This document shows, one piece after another, positions 1 through 12,900 of a DNA stretch of 57,971 nucleotides; position 1 is the first letter of the stretch, and each line of letters begins with the position of its first letter. The stretch is from NCBI RefSeq assembly GCF_000516985.1, contig NW_006917109.1, positions 1 to 57,971 on the forward strand, read 5' to 3'. This DNA comes from Pestalotiopsis fici W106-1. Lineage: Eukaryota > Ascomycota > Sordariomycetes > Amphisphaeriales > Sporocadaceae. Both the position numbers and the translations under genes were made by a program. The notes below the pieces were generated by a model, which had not been told where the DNA came from, did not search any database, and saw only the letters and a list, made by a program, of their open reading frames with translations.

Positions 1-2200
1 ATTATATAGGTCTTTACGACCCGCGCTAGCATTTATAATAGCTTTTTTTTTTCTTTTTTTTTGCGCAAAAAAATAATAAAATAGTAATCGGGCAATAATA
101 GCGTTTTTTTATTATATACGTACGTATACTAATTTAATTGTTTTATTTGCGTTAGCTGGATTATTATTTATAATAAATTATTATTAGTAATTATTTTTAA
201 TTTTTAAATATAAAGCGTGTGAGGGCACGATATAATTTTAATAACCCGTTTTAAACTAAATATAATATTTATAAAAATAGAAATATTATATTAAAAATTT
301 ATAATAATAGCCTTTTCCGTAATTACCTTATTATAATTTGATAATTTCCGATAATAAATATTATAATACGATAATAAAAATCCTTAATAGGATTTTATTT
401 TGGTATTATTATAAAAATAGGGGCGGCCGTATTTAATACGTATTAATAGCTAAAAATATTATAAAAATTATATTAGCTTTAAAAATAATAATATATAAAA
501 AGCTATTTATATATTAGGTCCGAAATTTATAATTTAAATATATTTTTTATAAATAAAAAAATAATAATAAGCTTATTTAAATTTTTGCTATTTTAAATAC
601 GAGAATTCCTATTTTTTTTTATTTTTATTTTTTCGCCGGAAATTACGCGTTATTTTATTATTATTTTTATTTAATTTTAAATGCTATTTTTACCTAAAAT
701 TTTAAAAGCTCGAATCGTGCTTAATTATTATAATAAAAAAATCTTTTAGGCGTAGCGCTTTAAATTTAATACCCTTAAATATTTTAATTCGTATATATAA
801 AATAGCGCTTTAACCGTTTATTAATTTTATATTTTTAGCCGATTTAAGCTTTTATAAAATTAAGCCGGAATATATATTCCGACTTTTTAGCGATAATTAA
901 TACGCTAAAAAATCGGCGTATTATTATAAAATTGCTATCGCTAAATTTAATAAATACTTTAGCGCCGTTATATAATCGTTTATCGCGGCGCGCGGTAATT
1001 ATTTAATAGCTTTTTTAGCCGGCTAAATAAAAGCTATATTAAACTTTTTTTTTATAAATATTAATAATTTATATTATATTAAAAAGGACCTTTTTTTTAA
1101 ACGTTTAAACGTTTTTTACCGCGTAATAATTAATAATTTTTAATATTTAAACCGGATATTATATACGGGTATCGAATATAATAAAAACCCTTAATAGCTT
1201 CCGGGCGCCGCGTTAGGCGTTTTTTATTAGCGCGGTAAAAACCTAGTGCGTACCCGATAAAAGGCCGCCGAAATTATATTTTAAATATTACGCAAAATTC
1301 CCGCTTAAAAGCTTTACGTAATAATGCTATCGGAGGTTTAAAACGACGGCTATTATAATATTCCGTTTATAAAATAAGCTATTAAAAATAGGCTTTTAAA
1401 CCGTAGGCCCGTCGCAATCGTATTATTAATTACCGATTTTGCAAAATTGCTTTAAACGTCGGAAACGCCTAAGCTTTTCGAAAGCCGCTTTTATTTTTAT
1501 TATACCGCTATTTATAATATTTTAAAATGCGTATAAATTAGTAAAATTTATAATATTATACGGAAGCTTTAGCGTTTTTTATCGTAAAGCGGCGCTTTTC
1601 CGGTATAAAAAATCGATATTTTAATTAATATTTTTTTTAATATCGGATTAAGCAGCAAATAAGCTAATATATTTATTGCTTTTTTTAATTTCCGAATTAT
1701 TATTTTTTAATAATTAACCGATTTTACCTTATAACGGTAAAAAATCGAAATTTAACGGTTAATACCGGTATTTTTTTTATTAATATATTTTTAATTTAAA
1801 TATTCGCTTTTTTTTAGGCGAAAATAAGTTTTTATTATTATTTTACGTATTTATAAAGCGATAATTTAGCTTAAAGCTTAATTTAATTTTTATTTACGTT
1901 ATTTATTTTAGCTTTTTGCGCTTTCCGGGCAGGCAAAAGTTTTCCGCGCTAAATCGCAAAAATTTCTTTAACCTGCTTTAAAGTTTTAATATAAGCCTTT
2001 ATACGGTTTATACCATTTTTCGGCGGTTTATTATTAATATAATTAAATAAGCTAATAAAAATATACGCGTAAAAATTTATAAAAAAGCCGAGGTAATATT
2101 ATTAGCTATAAAATAATATAATAAAAGCAAATTATTTATTAAATAAATGCCTAAAACCGTTTATATAATTTATATTTAATATTTAATTAATTATATTAAG
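1..2200. repeat. RIP-degraded AT-rich block, left end of window
   Basis: The block is very AT-rich, almost without CpA or TpG, while CpG, CpC and GpC persist. This context dependence is what RIP leaves behind (CpA to TpA on either strand) and differs from general AT drift. No terminal repeats can be paired inside the window, so the element's borders are unknown. It holds one long relic reading frame, listed separately. Confidence 0.8.
838..1690 (+). pseudogene. Long relic reading frame, family not recognised
   Basis: One plus-strand frame can be followed for about 280 codons and is interrupted only by TAA and TAG, never TGA. That is expected when CAA, CAG and TGG codons are hit by RIP. The frame keeps ordinary-looking residue stretches with many Lys, Ile, Tyr and Arg, for example around 1,190-1,480. 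I recognise no catalytic motif. It is most likely a mobile-element protein, because RIP acts on repeated DNA, but the class is open. It sits alone in the block with no identifiable partner gene. Confidence 0.45.
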
Positions 2201-2690
2201 GCACGCTTTCCAAGCCCTAATTTAAAATCGCTAAGCGTAATTATCGGTATCGTATAGTGCTCCTTTCTTTTTTTATTATTAAACTGCAAAAAAAGGGGAA
2301 AAGGTACGCTATATATTACTAATATTTAAATTCGTTTATTATAATTTATTGCGTATTAAGGTACCTAGGTAATTTTTATAAGGTACCTAGCTTTAAGCTT
2401 TATATTCTGCTTCCTAATACCTAAATTATCTTAATTTAAAGTAATTAATTAAGCATTTATATTTAATTAATTATTTTAATTAGGAAAAGAACTATAATAT
2501 TTATAAGTATAAAAGAAATTCCCGCTTTTAATTTATACTTAACCTTCCTCCTCTTTTTTTATTATATATTTATTATTAGCTTATTACCTTTAATTATCGT
2601 GAGTTTTCTCCTTTTTTTTTTCCAAAATTCACTCTTTTTTTTCTAAGCTTTACTTTTTTCTCTAAGCTTTATTTTCTTTTTTTTCCAGTA
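2200..2690. other. Less mutated spacer with T-rich tracts
   Basis: This stretch contains CpA and TpG, unlike its surroundings, and has no reading frame I can support. The 11-mer AAGGTACCTAG occurs twice about 42 bp apart (near 2,339 and 2,381). From about 2,520 the plus strand becomes strongly pyrimidine-rich. It lies immediately before the relic frame at 2,690, so it could be that element's leader or promoter region; this is inference from position only. Confidence 0.35.
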
Positions 2691-3027
2691 TTTATCGTTA
2701 ACGCTTTTAAAATACTAAAAAATAAAATAACCTTTAAAAAAACGAATAAGACCTTTAAATCCGTAAAAGGCTTTATTATATTTATTTTTATTTTTAATCG
2801 CTTAAATTAGCGTTTATTTAGCCGTAAACCTTTTATTTTTGCTATACCCTATATTTTTAACTTTAATATTAAAACTTTTTAGCCCGGCTTTATAGGTTTC
2901 TAGCAGCTTTTTCCTAATAATCCCTATGCTTTTGCCTTTTTTTAAGGTTCGCTTTAGGATTATTAAAACTTTTAATAGCATTAAAACTAGGCAGCTTTTT
3001 AAGGCTATAATAGCTTTTTTTAGTATT

Positions 3028-3107
3028 AAATTAGCTATTAATAATTAGCTTTTAAATAAAATTATTAAATTAGCTATTAATAATAAGCTTTTAAATAAAG
3101 TTATTAA
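3028..3107 (+). repeat. 39-bp tandem repeat, two units
   Basis: The motif TTAGCTATTAATAA recurs 39 bp apart (near 3,031 and 3,070), followed in both units by an A/T-rich extension. 39 bp equals 13 codons, so the repeat is compatible with the relic frame. Confidence 0.7.
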
Positions 3108-3111
3108 TTAA

Positions 3112-3283
3112 GATTTTATTAGCAGCCGCCCGGCTATTATTAGCCCGTTTTAGGATAAAATTACTAATTAGGTTATTAGCAAAGATTTTAATAATATCCG
3201 TTTAGCTATTATTAGCCCGTTTTAAAATAAAGTTATTAATTAGGTTATTAGCCAGGATTTTATTAATACCCGTTTAATTACCT
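3112..3283 (+). repeat. 72-bp tandem repeat, two and a partial unit
   Basis: Units start at 3,112, 3,184 and 3,256. Each begins GATTTT and contains a GCTATTATTAGCCCGTTTTA core. The period is exactly 72 bp (24 codons). Translated, each unit reads DF-x3-R-x-AIISPF-(stop), with the stop codons in the same place in different units, as expected if a Gln codon in the ancestral unit was hit in each. Confidence 0.8.
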
Positions 3284-3674
3284 TTTTTAACCGCTTTTTA
3301 AAGGTTAATAGCTTTTAATTAATAATTATAAAAAGGAGCCCTAGAATTATATTTATCCGATTAATCTTAATAATACTTTTTCGAATATTCCTTAAAGCGC
3401 CGGTTTTTTTTAATTTGCTTTTTAAAGTTTTATTTTTAGTTATTATAATAAAAATAAAAATTTATAAGCCGATTACGATATTTTTATAAATAGCTTTTAA
3501 TTAGCCTATTTTTATTTAACCGGATCCCGTTATTTTAATTCCGGTATTATTAGTTTACGTAAAGGCTTCTTTAACGTTTATACCGTTTTTAATAGCCTTT
3601 CGAATTTTTTAGCTAAGCGGGTTTATCGTAATCGTAAAATTACCCGCTTTCGCAAATATTAAACCTTTTCGCCT

Positions 3675-3734
3675 AAAACTCCAGCGTCCGAGACCTTTTT
3701 ATTTAAAACCCCAGCTTCCGGGACCTTTTTATTT
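3675..3734 (+). repeat. 30-bp tandem repeat, two units
   Basis: Two 30-bp units, 3,675-3,704 and 3,705-3,734, differ at a few positions by single substitutions. They run directly towards the 15-bp repeat that follows, and the second half of each unit (CCTTTTTATTT) resembles that repeat. Confidence 0.75.
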
Positions 3735-3740
3735 AATACC

Positions 3741-3815
3741 CCTTTATCTAAAATTCCCTTATCTAAAACTCCCTTATTTAAAACTCCCTTATTTAAAACT
3801 CCTTTATTTAATATT
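3741..3815 (+). repeat. 15-bp tandem repeat encoding a pentapeptide
   Basis: Five consecutive 15-bp units starting at 3,741, 3,756, 3,771, 3,786 and 3,801, consensus CCCTTATTTAAAACT. In frame they read P-L-(F/S)-K-(T/I) five times. The unit sequence has few RIP-sensitive positions, which may explain why it is still so clear. Confidence 0.85.
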
Positions 3816-4110
3816 ATTAAAAAAACGTCCTAGCCTTTAAATCGTGTTAATAGCTTTTTTCGGCCTATTTTATATTTGGGTTGCCTAAAAAATGCTTTAT
3901 ATAGCTAATTTAATAATTAATATTAAAAACTCGTTAAAATAAAATATATAAAAGCTAATAAATATAAACGCTATTATAAAAATAGCTACGCTTACGTTTT
4001 TATATAAATTTTTTATTTTTAAATAAAGTTTTAAATTTTATTTATATAATTTTTAATTAAATTTATAATATTAACGAACCCGCAATCCTTATTATAATTA
4101 CTAATTTTTA

Positions 4111-7100
4111 TAAATATATAAATAACGCGTTTAAAATTAAAAAAAAATACCGGGTTTTTATTAAAGCATTTTTAAAAATATATTAATATAGCAATTAAAA
4201 AAATAAGAAAAATATCGTTAGCGATAAAAATAATAAAAATAATAAAAGCGATAAAAAAAATAAAAATAGTAATAGCGGCAAAATCGATAAAAACGGCGAC
4301 GATAATAAAAAAATGCTCCGAAACGCGAAAAAATTTAAAAATTAAAAGGAATATAATATAAATAAGCTAAGAAATAAAGCTTAAATATTCGGCTAGCGTT
4401 GCGATTATATTTTTCCCTTAAGGATTTTTTATTTTTTTCCTAGTATTTTTGCGTTTTTATTTAGCTTTTTCTAAAGGCCCTTTTTTATTTATATTTTTAT
4501 ATAATAAGCAATTTATAATTTAATTTTACCTTTAAAGCTTTTTAATATTAAATATATAAAAAATTGCTTAACGTTTTAATCGAATTCGCTTTATAAGCTT
4601 TATAAGGTAATATTATAATAGCTATTATAATAATTATAATAGTTATTATAATAATTTTAATAATTTTAATAGCTATTTAGTAATTATTATAATAATTATT
4701 ATTATTATATTTTATTATATTTATTATTATATTATTAAAATTAAATGCTAAGCTTATTATAAGCGGCTTAATCGCTTTTTATAATAAATAAATTATATAT
4801 TTTCGAAGGTTTTATATATTTAAATATACTAAATTTATTTTTGCTATTTAATTAATTTAATATTATAATGCTAAATAATTTATTAGAATCGCCTAATTAT
4901 TTTTTAGATACCGATTACCGTTTTAATTATTAAAGCTGCTTTAAAATTACGGATTTATTATAATTTTAAATTAGGTTTTATCGCGATATTCGAAAAAAAA
5001 AAATCGCTAATAAATCCGGATTATACCGGGCCTTAATTTTAGAATTATTTTATATATATTTTAATAGCCGTTACAAAATTATATAATAGCTTAATTTGCG
5101 ATTTTATTAAAAAATAAAATATAATTTTTATATACGCATTATAAATACGCTATAAGCTTAAATAACGGCCAAGTTTTTCGCGATTTAACCAGGGAAAAAA
5201 CAAAATTGCATTAATTTAAAAATAGCGCGCGTTAAATTTTACCTAATTTTATTATTATTAATATACCGGCTATAAGCACGAAAATATATATTTATTAGGT
5301 TTATATTTAAGGTAAACTATATAGGAAGCAATTCCGCGATATATATAATTATAAAAAATATTTAATACGTAAATATAGCCTAACGGCTATAGCCGCTAAC
5401 CCGCTAATTATATTTATCCGCTTTAAAGCCGAATATAAAAATCGTAAAAAATTTAATATAAAATTAAAAATTATTTTTTTAAACGAGACGGAAAATTTTT
5501 CCGAATTAAAAAAAGATTTAGGCGCCGGGAAGTTTATTACAAAATTTTAAGCGGTACCTAATTTTAAAATATTATTTATAATAAATAATATCGACGACGG
5601 ATAAAAGCGAAAATAGCTTAATATTTTTCGCGATTTTATATTTTTTTACGAAATTAAGCGGTTTTGCTTATTAAAATATTAATAATACGCGTTAAATTAG
5701 TTTTTAAAAAATAATATTAAATAATTCGGCTAATATATCCGGGCGCTATTCGGCTTTTAAGGAATTATAAATTTAAATTATAAAAATTTATATATTTTTA
5801 TACCGGCGGATTAGTTATCGCTTAAGCCGGTTAATATTTTTTTTTTATTTAGCCGAAACCGGTGCCTTAAGCGGCGCGCTAAAAAACCGGTATATAATAT
5901 ATTTCGATATTTGCGTAATTATTAACCGTATTAGCGATATAAGCTTAACGATTATAAAACCACTTTTGCCCGCGCTATCGCTTAATTTAGCAAATATTCG
6001 AGGATTAATATCGAGCTAAATAACTTCCTAAAGGCCGGCTTTTTTAAAAAAATAAACGGCTTTTACCTTTGCTATTATAATAATTGCGTTAACCTTAATT
6101 ATATTTATTATAAACCTTTAGACGCTAATTACGATAAAAAGCATTACCGCGAAAAAGCCGCTTTTTATCGGCGGAAAGGTAAAATAATACCTAAATACTA
6201 TTAGCGGTATTAAACCTTTTATTTAATATAAATAAGCTAGCCGTTATAACGCTATAAAAAGGTACCGCTAATAATTTTTAATTTATTTCGCTAATAATAT
6301 ATAAGGTATACCTAATTTAATTTTCGGTTTTTCGGTAAGCGCTATATATACCGTAAGCCGGTCTAGTTTAGCGCTTAGGTAATTAAATAATATTTTTATC
6401 GCTTAAAAACCGGTTGCCGCTATCGGCTATATTATGCGAAAAAATATAAATTTTTAAGCCGTTATATAACGAAAATAAAGCGATCGAAATAGCCGGAAAT
6501 ACCGCTTTTAACCGGCCGTCGCTTATATATCCGTTTTATAAAGCTATTAAAAGGTTTTACCGATTTACGAAGCTTTAGGTATATTTAATATATAAATATA
6601 GCTGCTCCGAGGATAAAAAAATATTAATCCGAAAAATACGAAAAACGGCATTTATATAGCTAATATATTAAAACAAGGCTTTATCGAAAATAAGGCGTAA
6701 AAATAAACTTACGAAAGCAAAATTATTATAAATTTTATAAAAGGGATTTTAATAGCGTAATATTATAACTTAGGGTTTACGCTAATAGTTGCTTATTAGC
6801 AATTATAATAATTTATAAAAACGGTATAAAAGTAATAAATTAAATAAAATATATAAAAACGAATATAATTTAAATAATATTAAATTTATTTATAATAATT
6901 AAAATAATAAAGGAGCTTAACGCAATAGCAAATTATTTAATCCTAATTATCCTAAATTAAGCGCAATTTATCGCGTTTACGTATTAATTCCCTTATTTTT
7001 AAGTTTTTTTTTTAATATTTTTCCGGCTATTCGCTTTTATAAAATCGGCTATTTTAGCCTAAAAAAAGCCGCCGAACGATGCTTTAAAGGCGTTATATTC

Positions 7101-8389
7101 GCTTTCGGCCTGCGGTTTTACCCGGATATAAATAAAAAAGGCCTAGATATTAGCGGCGAGCTATTTTTATAATACGGCGACGTTATTTTTATTTTTAAAT
7201 TTTACCAAGCTAAAGCCGTTTATTAAAATTATTTAATAATATTAGGCGTATAAAACGTTAATATAAATAAGCACTTTTTAAAAAATATTTTTAACCGCTT
7301 CGAACCTGTTAGCGAGCTTTAAATTATCGATTACCGATTTAAAATCTTTATTTACGGCTATATTATAGGCGCAACTATATATAAACGGGAACGCGCTATA
7401 TTTAATAGCGAATTTTTTAGGCTTAAATAATAGGCGGTTATTTTTTTTAACGCCTAAATTGTTATCGTCGTCTTTAAGCTTTATTTTAGCGTATTTAACC
7501 GGCTATTAAGCGCCGCAAAAGCCGGGCTTAAAGCTCGCCACGGCCTTATTAAAATCTAAATTAACGACGATAAAGCCGTCGGCTTTTACGGGTACGAAAA
7601 ACCCGGCGGGCCTAATCGCAATTTTAGCGGCGGCAAGCTTTTTTTCGGTAAGCTTCCGATAAATAACGGAGTTTAGCTAAAATAAATCGATAAATTAGGT
7701 TTATTACGTTTTTTATATGCCGCGGCTATATTTAGTTAAACGGTAATATATTTTTATATTAATAAAATAATATATAAAAAAATAGCTAAAACCGTAAAAC
7801 ACAACCTATATATATACGCTATATAAAAAATTTTAAAATAAGGTTTAAAGCAAACGATTAAAGCGCGGGCCGCCGGCGCTTATAGCGAAAAACGCGTTAA
7901 AATCTTTTTTACGCTTATTATAAATATTTTTGCCTTTTTTTACCGATTTTATAATTACCGAAAATATATCCCGCTAATTTTTTAAATCCGTTTCCGCGTT
8001 TTTTAATTATTATTAATTTACGGTAACCTTTTTAATAAGCTCTAAAATTTATTTTTAAAAAATTTTATTATTTTATATAATTATATCGATTAAAGTGAAA
8101 ATTTCCCTAAAAATTATAGCTAAGCTAAAAGATTTATTAAAATATTATTTAATAGCAAATATTTTTTAACAAAATAAGCCATTTTCCGAAATTTTAATAA
8201 CGTTTAAAACGCCGGTATCGCTCGGCTCGAATCGCTTATTAGCTATTATTTATAATTACTGCTTAAAATAAATAAGCTAAAATTAAAGCTTTATTAGGTT
8301 TAAAAGCTAAAATAAAAATCGAAATAAATAGCTTTTCGGATTTAATAATTATTAAAAATAAATTAGCACGTATTTAAATAATAAACCCG
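4111..8389. repeat. RIP-degraded AT-rich block
   Basis: Continuous RIP-type sequence. A lysine/asparagine-rich stretch (4,190-4,340) and A/T microsatellite-like tracts (4,600-4,740) open it. A plus-strand His/Cys-rich relic frame lies at 5,905-6,590. From about 6,850 to 8,390 I could not fix a strand or a family. No terminal repeats were found, and several elements may be nested here. Confidence 0.7.
5905..6590 (+). pseudogene. Relic frame rich in Tyr/His and Cys, family unknown
   Basis: A single plus-strand frame with only TAA/TAG stops. It contains one clear patch near 6,060-6,180 with C-x5-C spacing followed by a basic stretch rich in Tyr and Lys. Because CAC/CAT codons become TAC/TAT under RIP, many of the Tyr residues were probably His. 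The ancestral patch would then have been a Cys/His-rich, possibly metal-binding segment. No catalytic core is visible and the protein cannot be named. Confidence 0.35.
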
Positions 8390-8664
8390 GGAAAGGGTCC
8401 TATATCTTTTATAACGACGAAATATTACATAGCAGGCTGGTCTAGATACCTGGCTTTAAAGGCCGGCGGCGGTAGTTAACGTCTCTTAAATCCCTAAGGC
8501 CGTAAAATCCTTAAGTCGTTATTAACGAGTCGTTGTTAATAAGTCGTTATTGCATTTAGACAAATATTACTATTTCATTTTATAAATAAATATAAGCCAT
8601 AAATACCCACCTTAAATTGCCTTTTTAAATTATATATTTGCGTGTCGTTCCAGAATAGTATAGC
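8390..8664. other. Less mutated flank left of the Copia insertion
   Basis: This stretch keeps CpA and TpG and several direct repeats of a GTCGTTATTAA-like motif near 8,516-8,555. No gene is visible. It directly abuts the target-site duplication of the Copia element and probably represents pre-insertion DNA that was not itself repeated enough to be strongly RIPed. Confidence 0.5.
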
Positions 8665-8669
8665 CGTAT
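8665..8669. repeat. Target-site duplication, left copy (CGTAT)
   Basis: The five bases CGTAT precede the left LTR and recur immediately after the right LTR (13,931-13,935). A 5-bp duplication is the usual integration footprint of Ty1/Copia elements. Confidence 0.85.
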
Positions 8670-8902
8670 TATTGATCAAGGTGGTGCTTTCTTATTGGAG
8701 TTTAAACTGGTCTGGTATAGGTGTTAATTATATAATATATTGATTTATATTCTACGCCTTTTAGTTTTAATAAGGTATACGCTTATTTAGGTGGCCCCGG
8801 CTAATTCCCGGGAGGTCTTATATATTTATTTAAATATTATAAGGTTGATCCGTGTGCTTAAGCATACCTTAATATATAGGAATTATAATTTATTATTTAA
8901 TA
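8670..8902 (-). repeat. Copia LTR, left copy (3' LTR of the element)
   Basis: 233 bp, matching 13,698-13,930 at a constant offset without gaps in the parts compared. It contains the shared core GGTGGCCCCGGCTAAT. Its terminal bases are TATT; the ancestral terminus was probably TGTT, giving the canonical TG...CA ends. The first 60 or so bases keep TpG, GpG and CpA, while the inward end is RIPed. Confidence 0.93.
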
Positions 8903-9425
8903 TATCCTTTTAGATTTACGATTTATCGTAAATCTAGCTATATTTAAATTAGAATTATTAATTAATAAAATATAGCTTTTTTTAGGGCTATTCGTTTTAA
9001 TTATAATAGGCAACGTTAAATTTTATTTATTATAGAAAGTTTTATTATTTGCCTATTAGCAAGTTTTTCGTTAATTTATTTGTTATTATTTTATTTAAAG
9101 GTTTATAAATAATTTTGATCCTTTTTTTTGGGCTTTTTATCGTAATTAATAGTTGTGGATATTTATATAACGGAGCTTTATTTTTAATAACGCGATTTCG
9201 GCGTTAATTAAATTAATAGTTTATTTATTATTATATTTAATGGTAATAATGCTATTATTTAATTATATCGATAATTCCTTTAATAGTCGATTAATAAATA
9301 GTGTTTTTTTGGTAGTTTATGCTAGCGTAAGTAATTTAGCTTTTATAATAAAAGTGGTAATTATATTTTATTTATTTGATCGCTAATTGATTAGTCCTCC
9401 GAATAGCTTTATAGCGAATATTTAA

Positions 9426-9463
9426 GTGCTTTTGCGATCGATGCTATTATCGGCAAATAATAC
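9426..9463 (-). pseudogene. RNase H relic of the Copia element
   Basis: On the minus strand the segment reads V-L-FADNSIDRKST, followed by a stop in a Gln-like position and IFAIKLFGG. This is the conserved ADxD...R+S...G region of Copia RNase H, in which the second Asp of the family motif is replaced by Asn. It lies 200-800 bp inside the 3' LTR, the expected place. Confidence 0.75.
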
Positions 9464-9939
9464 GTTATTAGTAATTATTAGATTAAAGGATTTTCCGATT
9501 TTGAGTAAAAGTTTTTTAGTGTTAATTAAATAGATTAAAACTCGATTAGTAGTTTTTTAATATATTTAGCTTAGATTATTAAGGAATCGAGCTAGTTTAG
9601 CTATTATAAATACGATATTTGGCTTTATAAAAATAGCCGCGAATAGTAATAATCCGATTTTTTTTTAGTATTTTTGTATTTTGTGTAGGAACGCTATAGT
9701 TAATCGAGGCGTAAGTTTTTCGTATTTTATTAGCGTCGTATAGATTTTTTTTTTGTTTGCTAGCTTAGCGATTTTTTTTAAAATAAGCCTTTTAAAATAG
9801 CTAAATTATTTTAAATGCACGATTTCGGATTATTTTTATCCCGAGGAACTATTATATTAGCTTATTATTATTAATTTTATATTTTTTTGTAAAGTGCTAT
9901 ATTAATTAATTAATAGCCTTTTTGTTTTTATTTTTATAT

Positions 9940-9962
9940 GCGATAATTACGTTATTAACGTA
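9940..9962 (-). pseudogene. Reverse-transcriptase active-site relic (YVNN)
   Basis: Minus-strand translation gives YVNNVIIA. The family sequence is YVDD, and both Asp-to-Asn changes are single G-to-A transitions on the coding strand. Polymerase activity would be abolished. Confidence 0.8.
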
Positions 9963-12900
9963 AAAAAAAATTAGTATTCTTTTTTTAATAAATGCGTAAG
10001 GCTTATATGGTATTTGGGTATAGCCGATTTCGGCTAGAGTTTTTATAAATTTTTTTTGCTATAATAGCGGTAATATCCGTAATCCGTAAAATGCTTTATT
10101 TAATAATAATATAATGTTTTTTTTTCGATATTTATCCGGTATTTTTATAAATATATTTTAATTAATAAAAGCGTATATAAACGCGTTTATTATATTATAT
10201 TATATTAATTTAAAGTCGAATTTTGCTATAATCGCGATTAAGGTGCGAAATAATTTTTTAGCTAATATAGCCGCGTAAATTTTTTAGTTTTAGGATTTCG
10301 CTTATTAATTACCGTAAACGACGAGTTTTGCCTTATATTTTTAGAATTTCCCGTGCTTATCGAATTTATATACGTATATTTATATATAATTAAGGATTTA
10401 TTTGCCTTTTATTTGTGGATCTTTTTTATTAATTTTGGTTTAAAATCGTATATTTTTATAATTTTATAAATAAATAGCTTTTGCTTAAAAAAATAGTTTG
10501 CTAAACGGATAATAATATAATTTATAGTATTATTTAAAGGGAGCTAGGATTTCCGCTTTATAAATTTTTACCTTTTAACGAAGGAAGCGTTTTAGCTTCG
10601 CTTTATTATTTTAATTATTATTTTATTTTATTTTAAGAATAATTTTGTAATTAGCTAAAAAAGCTATTTATTATAGGATTATTTTAGGTTTTTTCGCTAA
10701 TAGCGCTGTATTTTTAATTATAATCGCTTTTATGCTATATATTAATAGGGCTAATAAAGGTATTTATAATAGAATCTAAAAGGTAAATTTCGCGGTGGTA
10801 AAAAGGTATTATTTATTTTTTTTATTTAGCGCTATTTTTTTATTTTTTTAGTTATTATTTTTTTTTAATCGTTTTAATTATCGCTTAATAAGATATTTTT
10901 TGCGGCGGTATTTTTATTTTTTAGTTTTTATAGGATCTCGTTTTTAAATATTGCGTGGTTAGTTATAAAATCGGCCTATAAGCTAAATATTAGTATTTAG
11001 GAGCTTATTTTTAAATATATTTTATTTTTTATCGTATAATTCCTTTTCGTTTATAATTATATTTTTTATATTAATTAATTTATTTTAATTAAAAATCCAG
11101 ATTTTATAGATATTAGATAATTTATATTTAATAAAGTATTTTATTTATGCTTTAGGTGCTAATCGCTATAAGCGGCCGAATTTTTATTATATTATTAGCG
11201 TTATTGCGTACGCTTTATATCCGAATACTTTAAAATAAATTTAATTAGGCTTATAGCTCGGATTTAGGATTTTTTTTGCTTTCGTAATTATTTTATAGAA
11301 TTTTATATATAATATACGCTATCGGGAATTATAATTCGGCGTGTAATTATATAGGTATACCGCGGTTTTGCCGATTTTAGGCCAAAATTAATAAGGGAGT
11401 TTTGCGCTAATATATATTATATATTTTTTTTTTAATTATACCCTTTAAGCGTTCGGCAGCTTTATTTTAAGCTTATATATATAATGCTAAAGGCTTAAAT
11501 TTAATATATTTATTTTTAAAATATTTTCCGATTATTTATTTAATTTTTATAATTTTATTATCGCATTTAATAATTTTAATTTTAATATTATATTAAATTT
11601 TTATTATGCCTAAAAACGATTAAAAAGCGTTAATTAATATAACCGTAATCCTTTTTATAAAATAATAATCCTATATATATTCCGTTTACCGATAAATAAT
11701 TAGCATTTAGAATATATAGTTTTCGATTTTTTTAGTATAATTATAAAAATTTATAGCTAATCGTTCGCTATAATTTTTGTTAATTAGCCGTAGCGCTTAC
11801 CGTAATTAGCGCGTGATTTTTATAAATGCGTAGGCTTTATATTTTATTATAATTAGTTTTTTAATTTTTATTTTTTAAAATAAATAAATAAAATATTCGA
11901 AAACTGCCGGGCTTAAATATCTTATTTTTTAGTATTATCGTATAGCTTTTTTAGTTAATAATAGCCTTTTTATTTATATTATATATTTTTTCCGATAAAT
12001 AACAAATAACGCTAAAGGTAATTTATAAAATTTATATTCGAAAACGTATTATCCGTATTAATTTTAAAGTATATTAATTAAAAATTTATTTTTTTTGCGT
12101 AATATTATAAGGTCGTTTTTATTATCCTAATAATATTTTCGTTTTTATAATTAACGGAGTAATATTAATATAATTAATAATTTAGGATAATAGGCTATAT
12201 TATTTAATAATAATATTTTAAATCCGAGCTATATAATTATTATGCCGTACCCGTAAATAGGTAATTTTCGGTTGCCTAATTAGATAAAATTATAATTAAA
12301 AGCTTATTTATAATTAATAAATTTTGCTTTTATATTTATAATTAAAATCGTTATCGCTGGATTTAGGATAATTAAATAACATAAAGGGTAATTTTTTATA
12401 AATGCTATAAAACTACTTTATACGTTTATTATTAATCGTCCGTTTTATTAATTTATATTAATTAAAAGCGATTTTTTTTTAGTTATTTATAATATATTAA
12501 TTCGGCTGGTTTTAATTCTTTTTATATTACGAATTTATTTTTATAAATTAGGGTCTTTTTTAAGGGTTTTATTTATTTATATTTATATTTTATTTTTAGG
12601 GACGAAACCTAAATAGGCTTTTTTTAGGAATATATAAAAATATAAATTAAAGGCGTAAGGAAGGTGGTAAGCAGGGCATTTAGTATTTTTTTGCCTTTTA
12701 TTATAAATAATTTATTTACCTTTTTTTTTATATAAATTAGCCGTATTTAATCGGGGAAACATTTAATTTTTAACGGGGTAAATATTTTTATTTTATCCGT
12801 TTTAGGGTTATTTTTTAGCTTTATTAGCGTAGGTTGCAAAAGCGCCTTTTTTAATTTTTGGCCTAATCGGTTATTAAATACTTAAGCTTTTACGGAAATC

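Larger units (their letters stand above)
2690..4110 (+). pseudogene. Relic element protein with internal peptide repeats
   Basis: A plus-strand relic coding region with TAA/TAG interruptions. It is notable for four sets of in-frame tandem repeats (39, 72, 30 and 15 bp, all multiples of three), described below. Periods divisible by three argue that the repeats arose while the sequence was translated. The region downstream becomes lysine-rich. Repeat-bearing, low-complexity proteins of this sort are common as first ORFs of fungal retroelements, but no zinc knuckle or other diagnostic motif is visible, so the family is unresolved. Confidence 0.4.

Noticed and set aside
3112..3283. Regularly spaced repeats considered as a CRISPR array
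   Set aside because: Units are contiguous without unique spacers and are in-frame coding repeats of a eukaryotic element.
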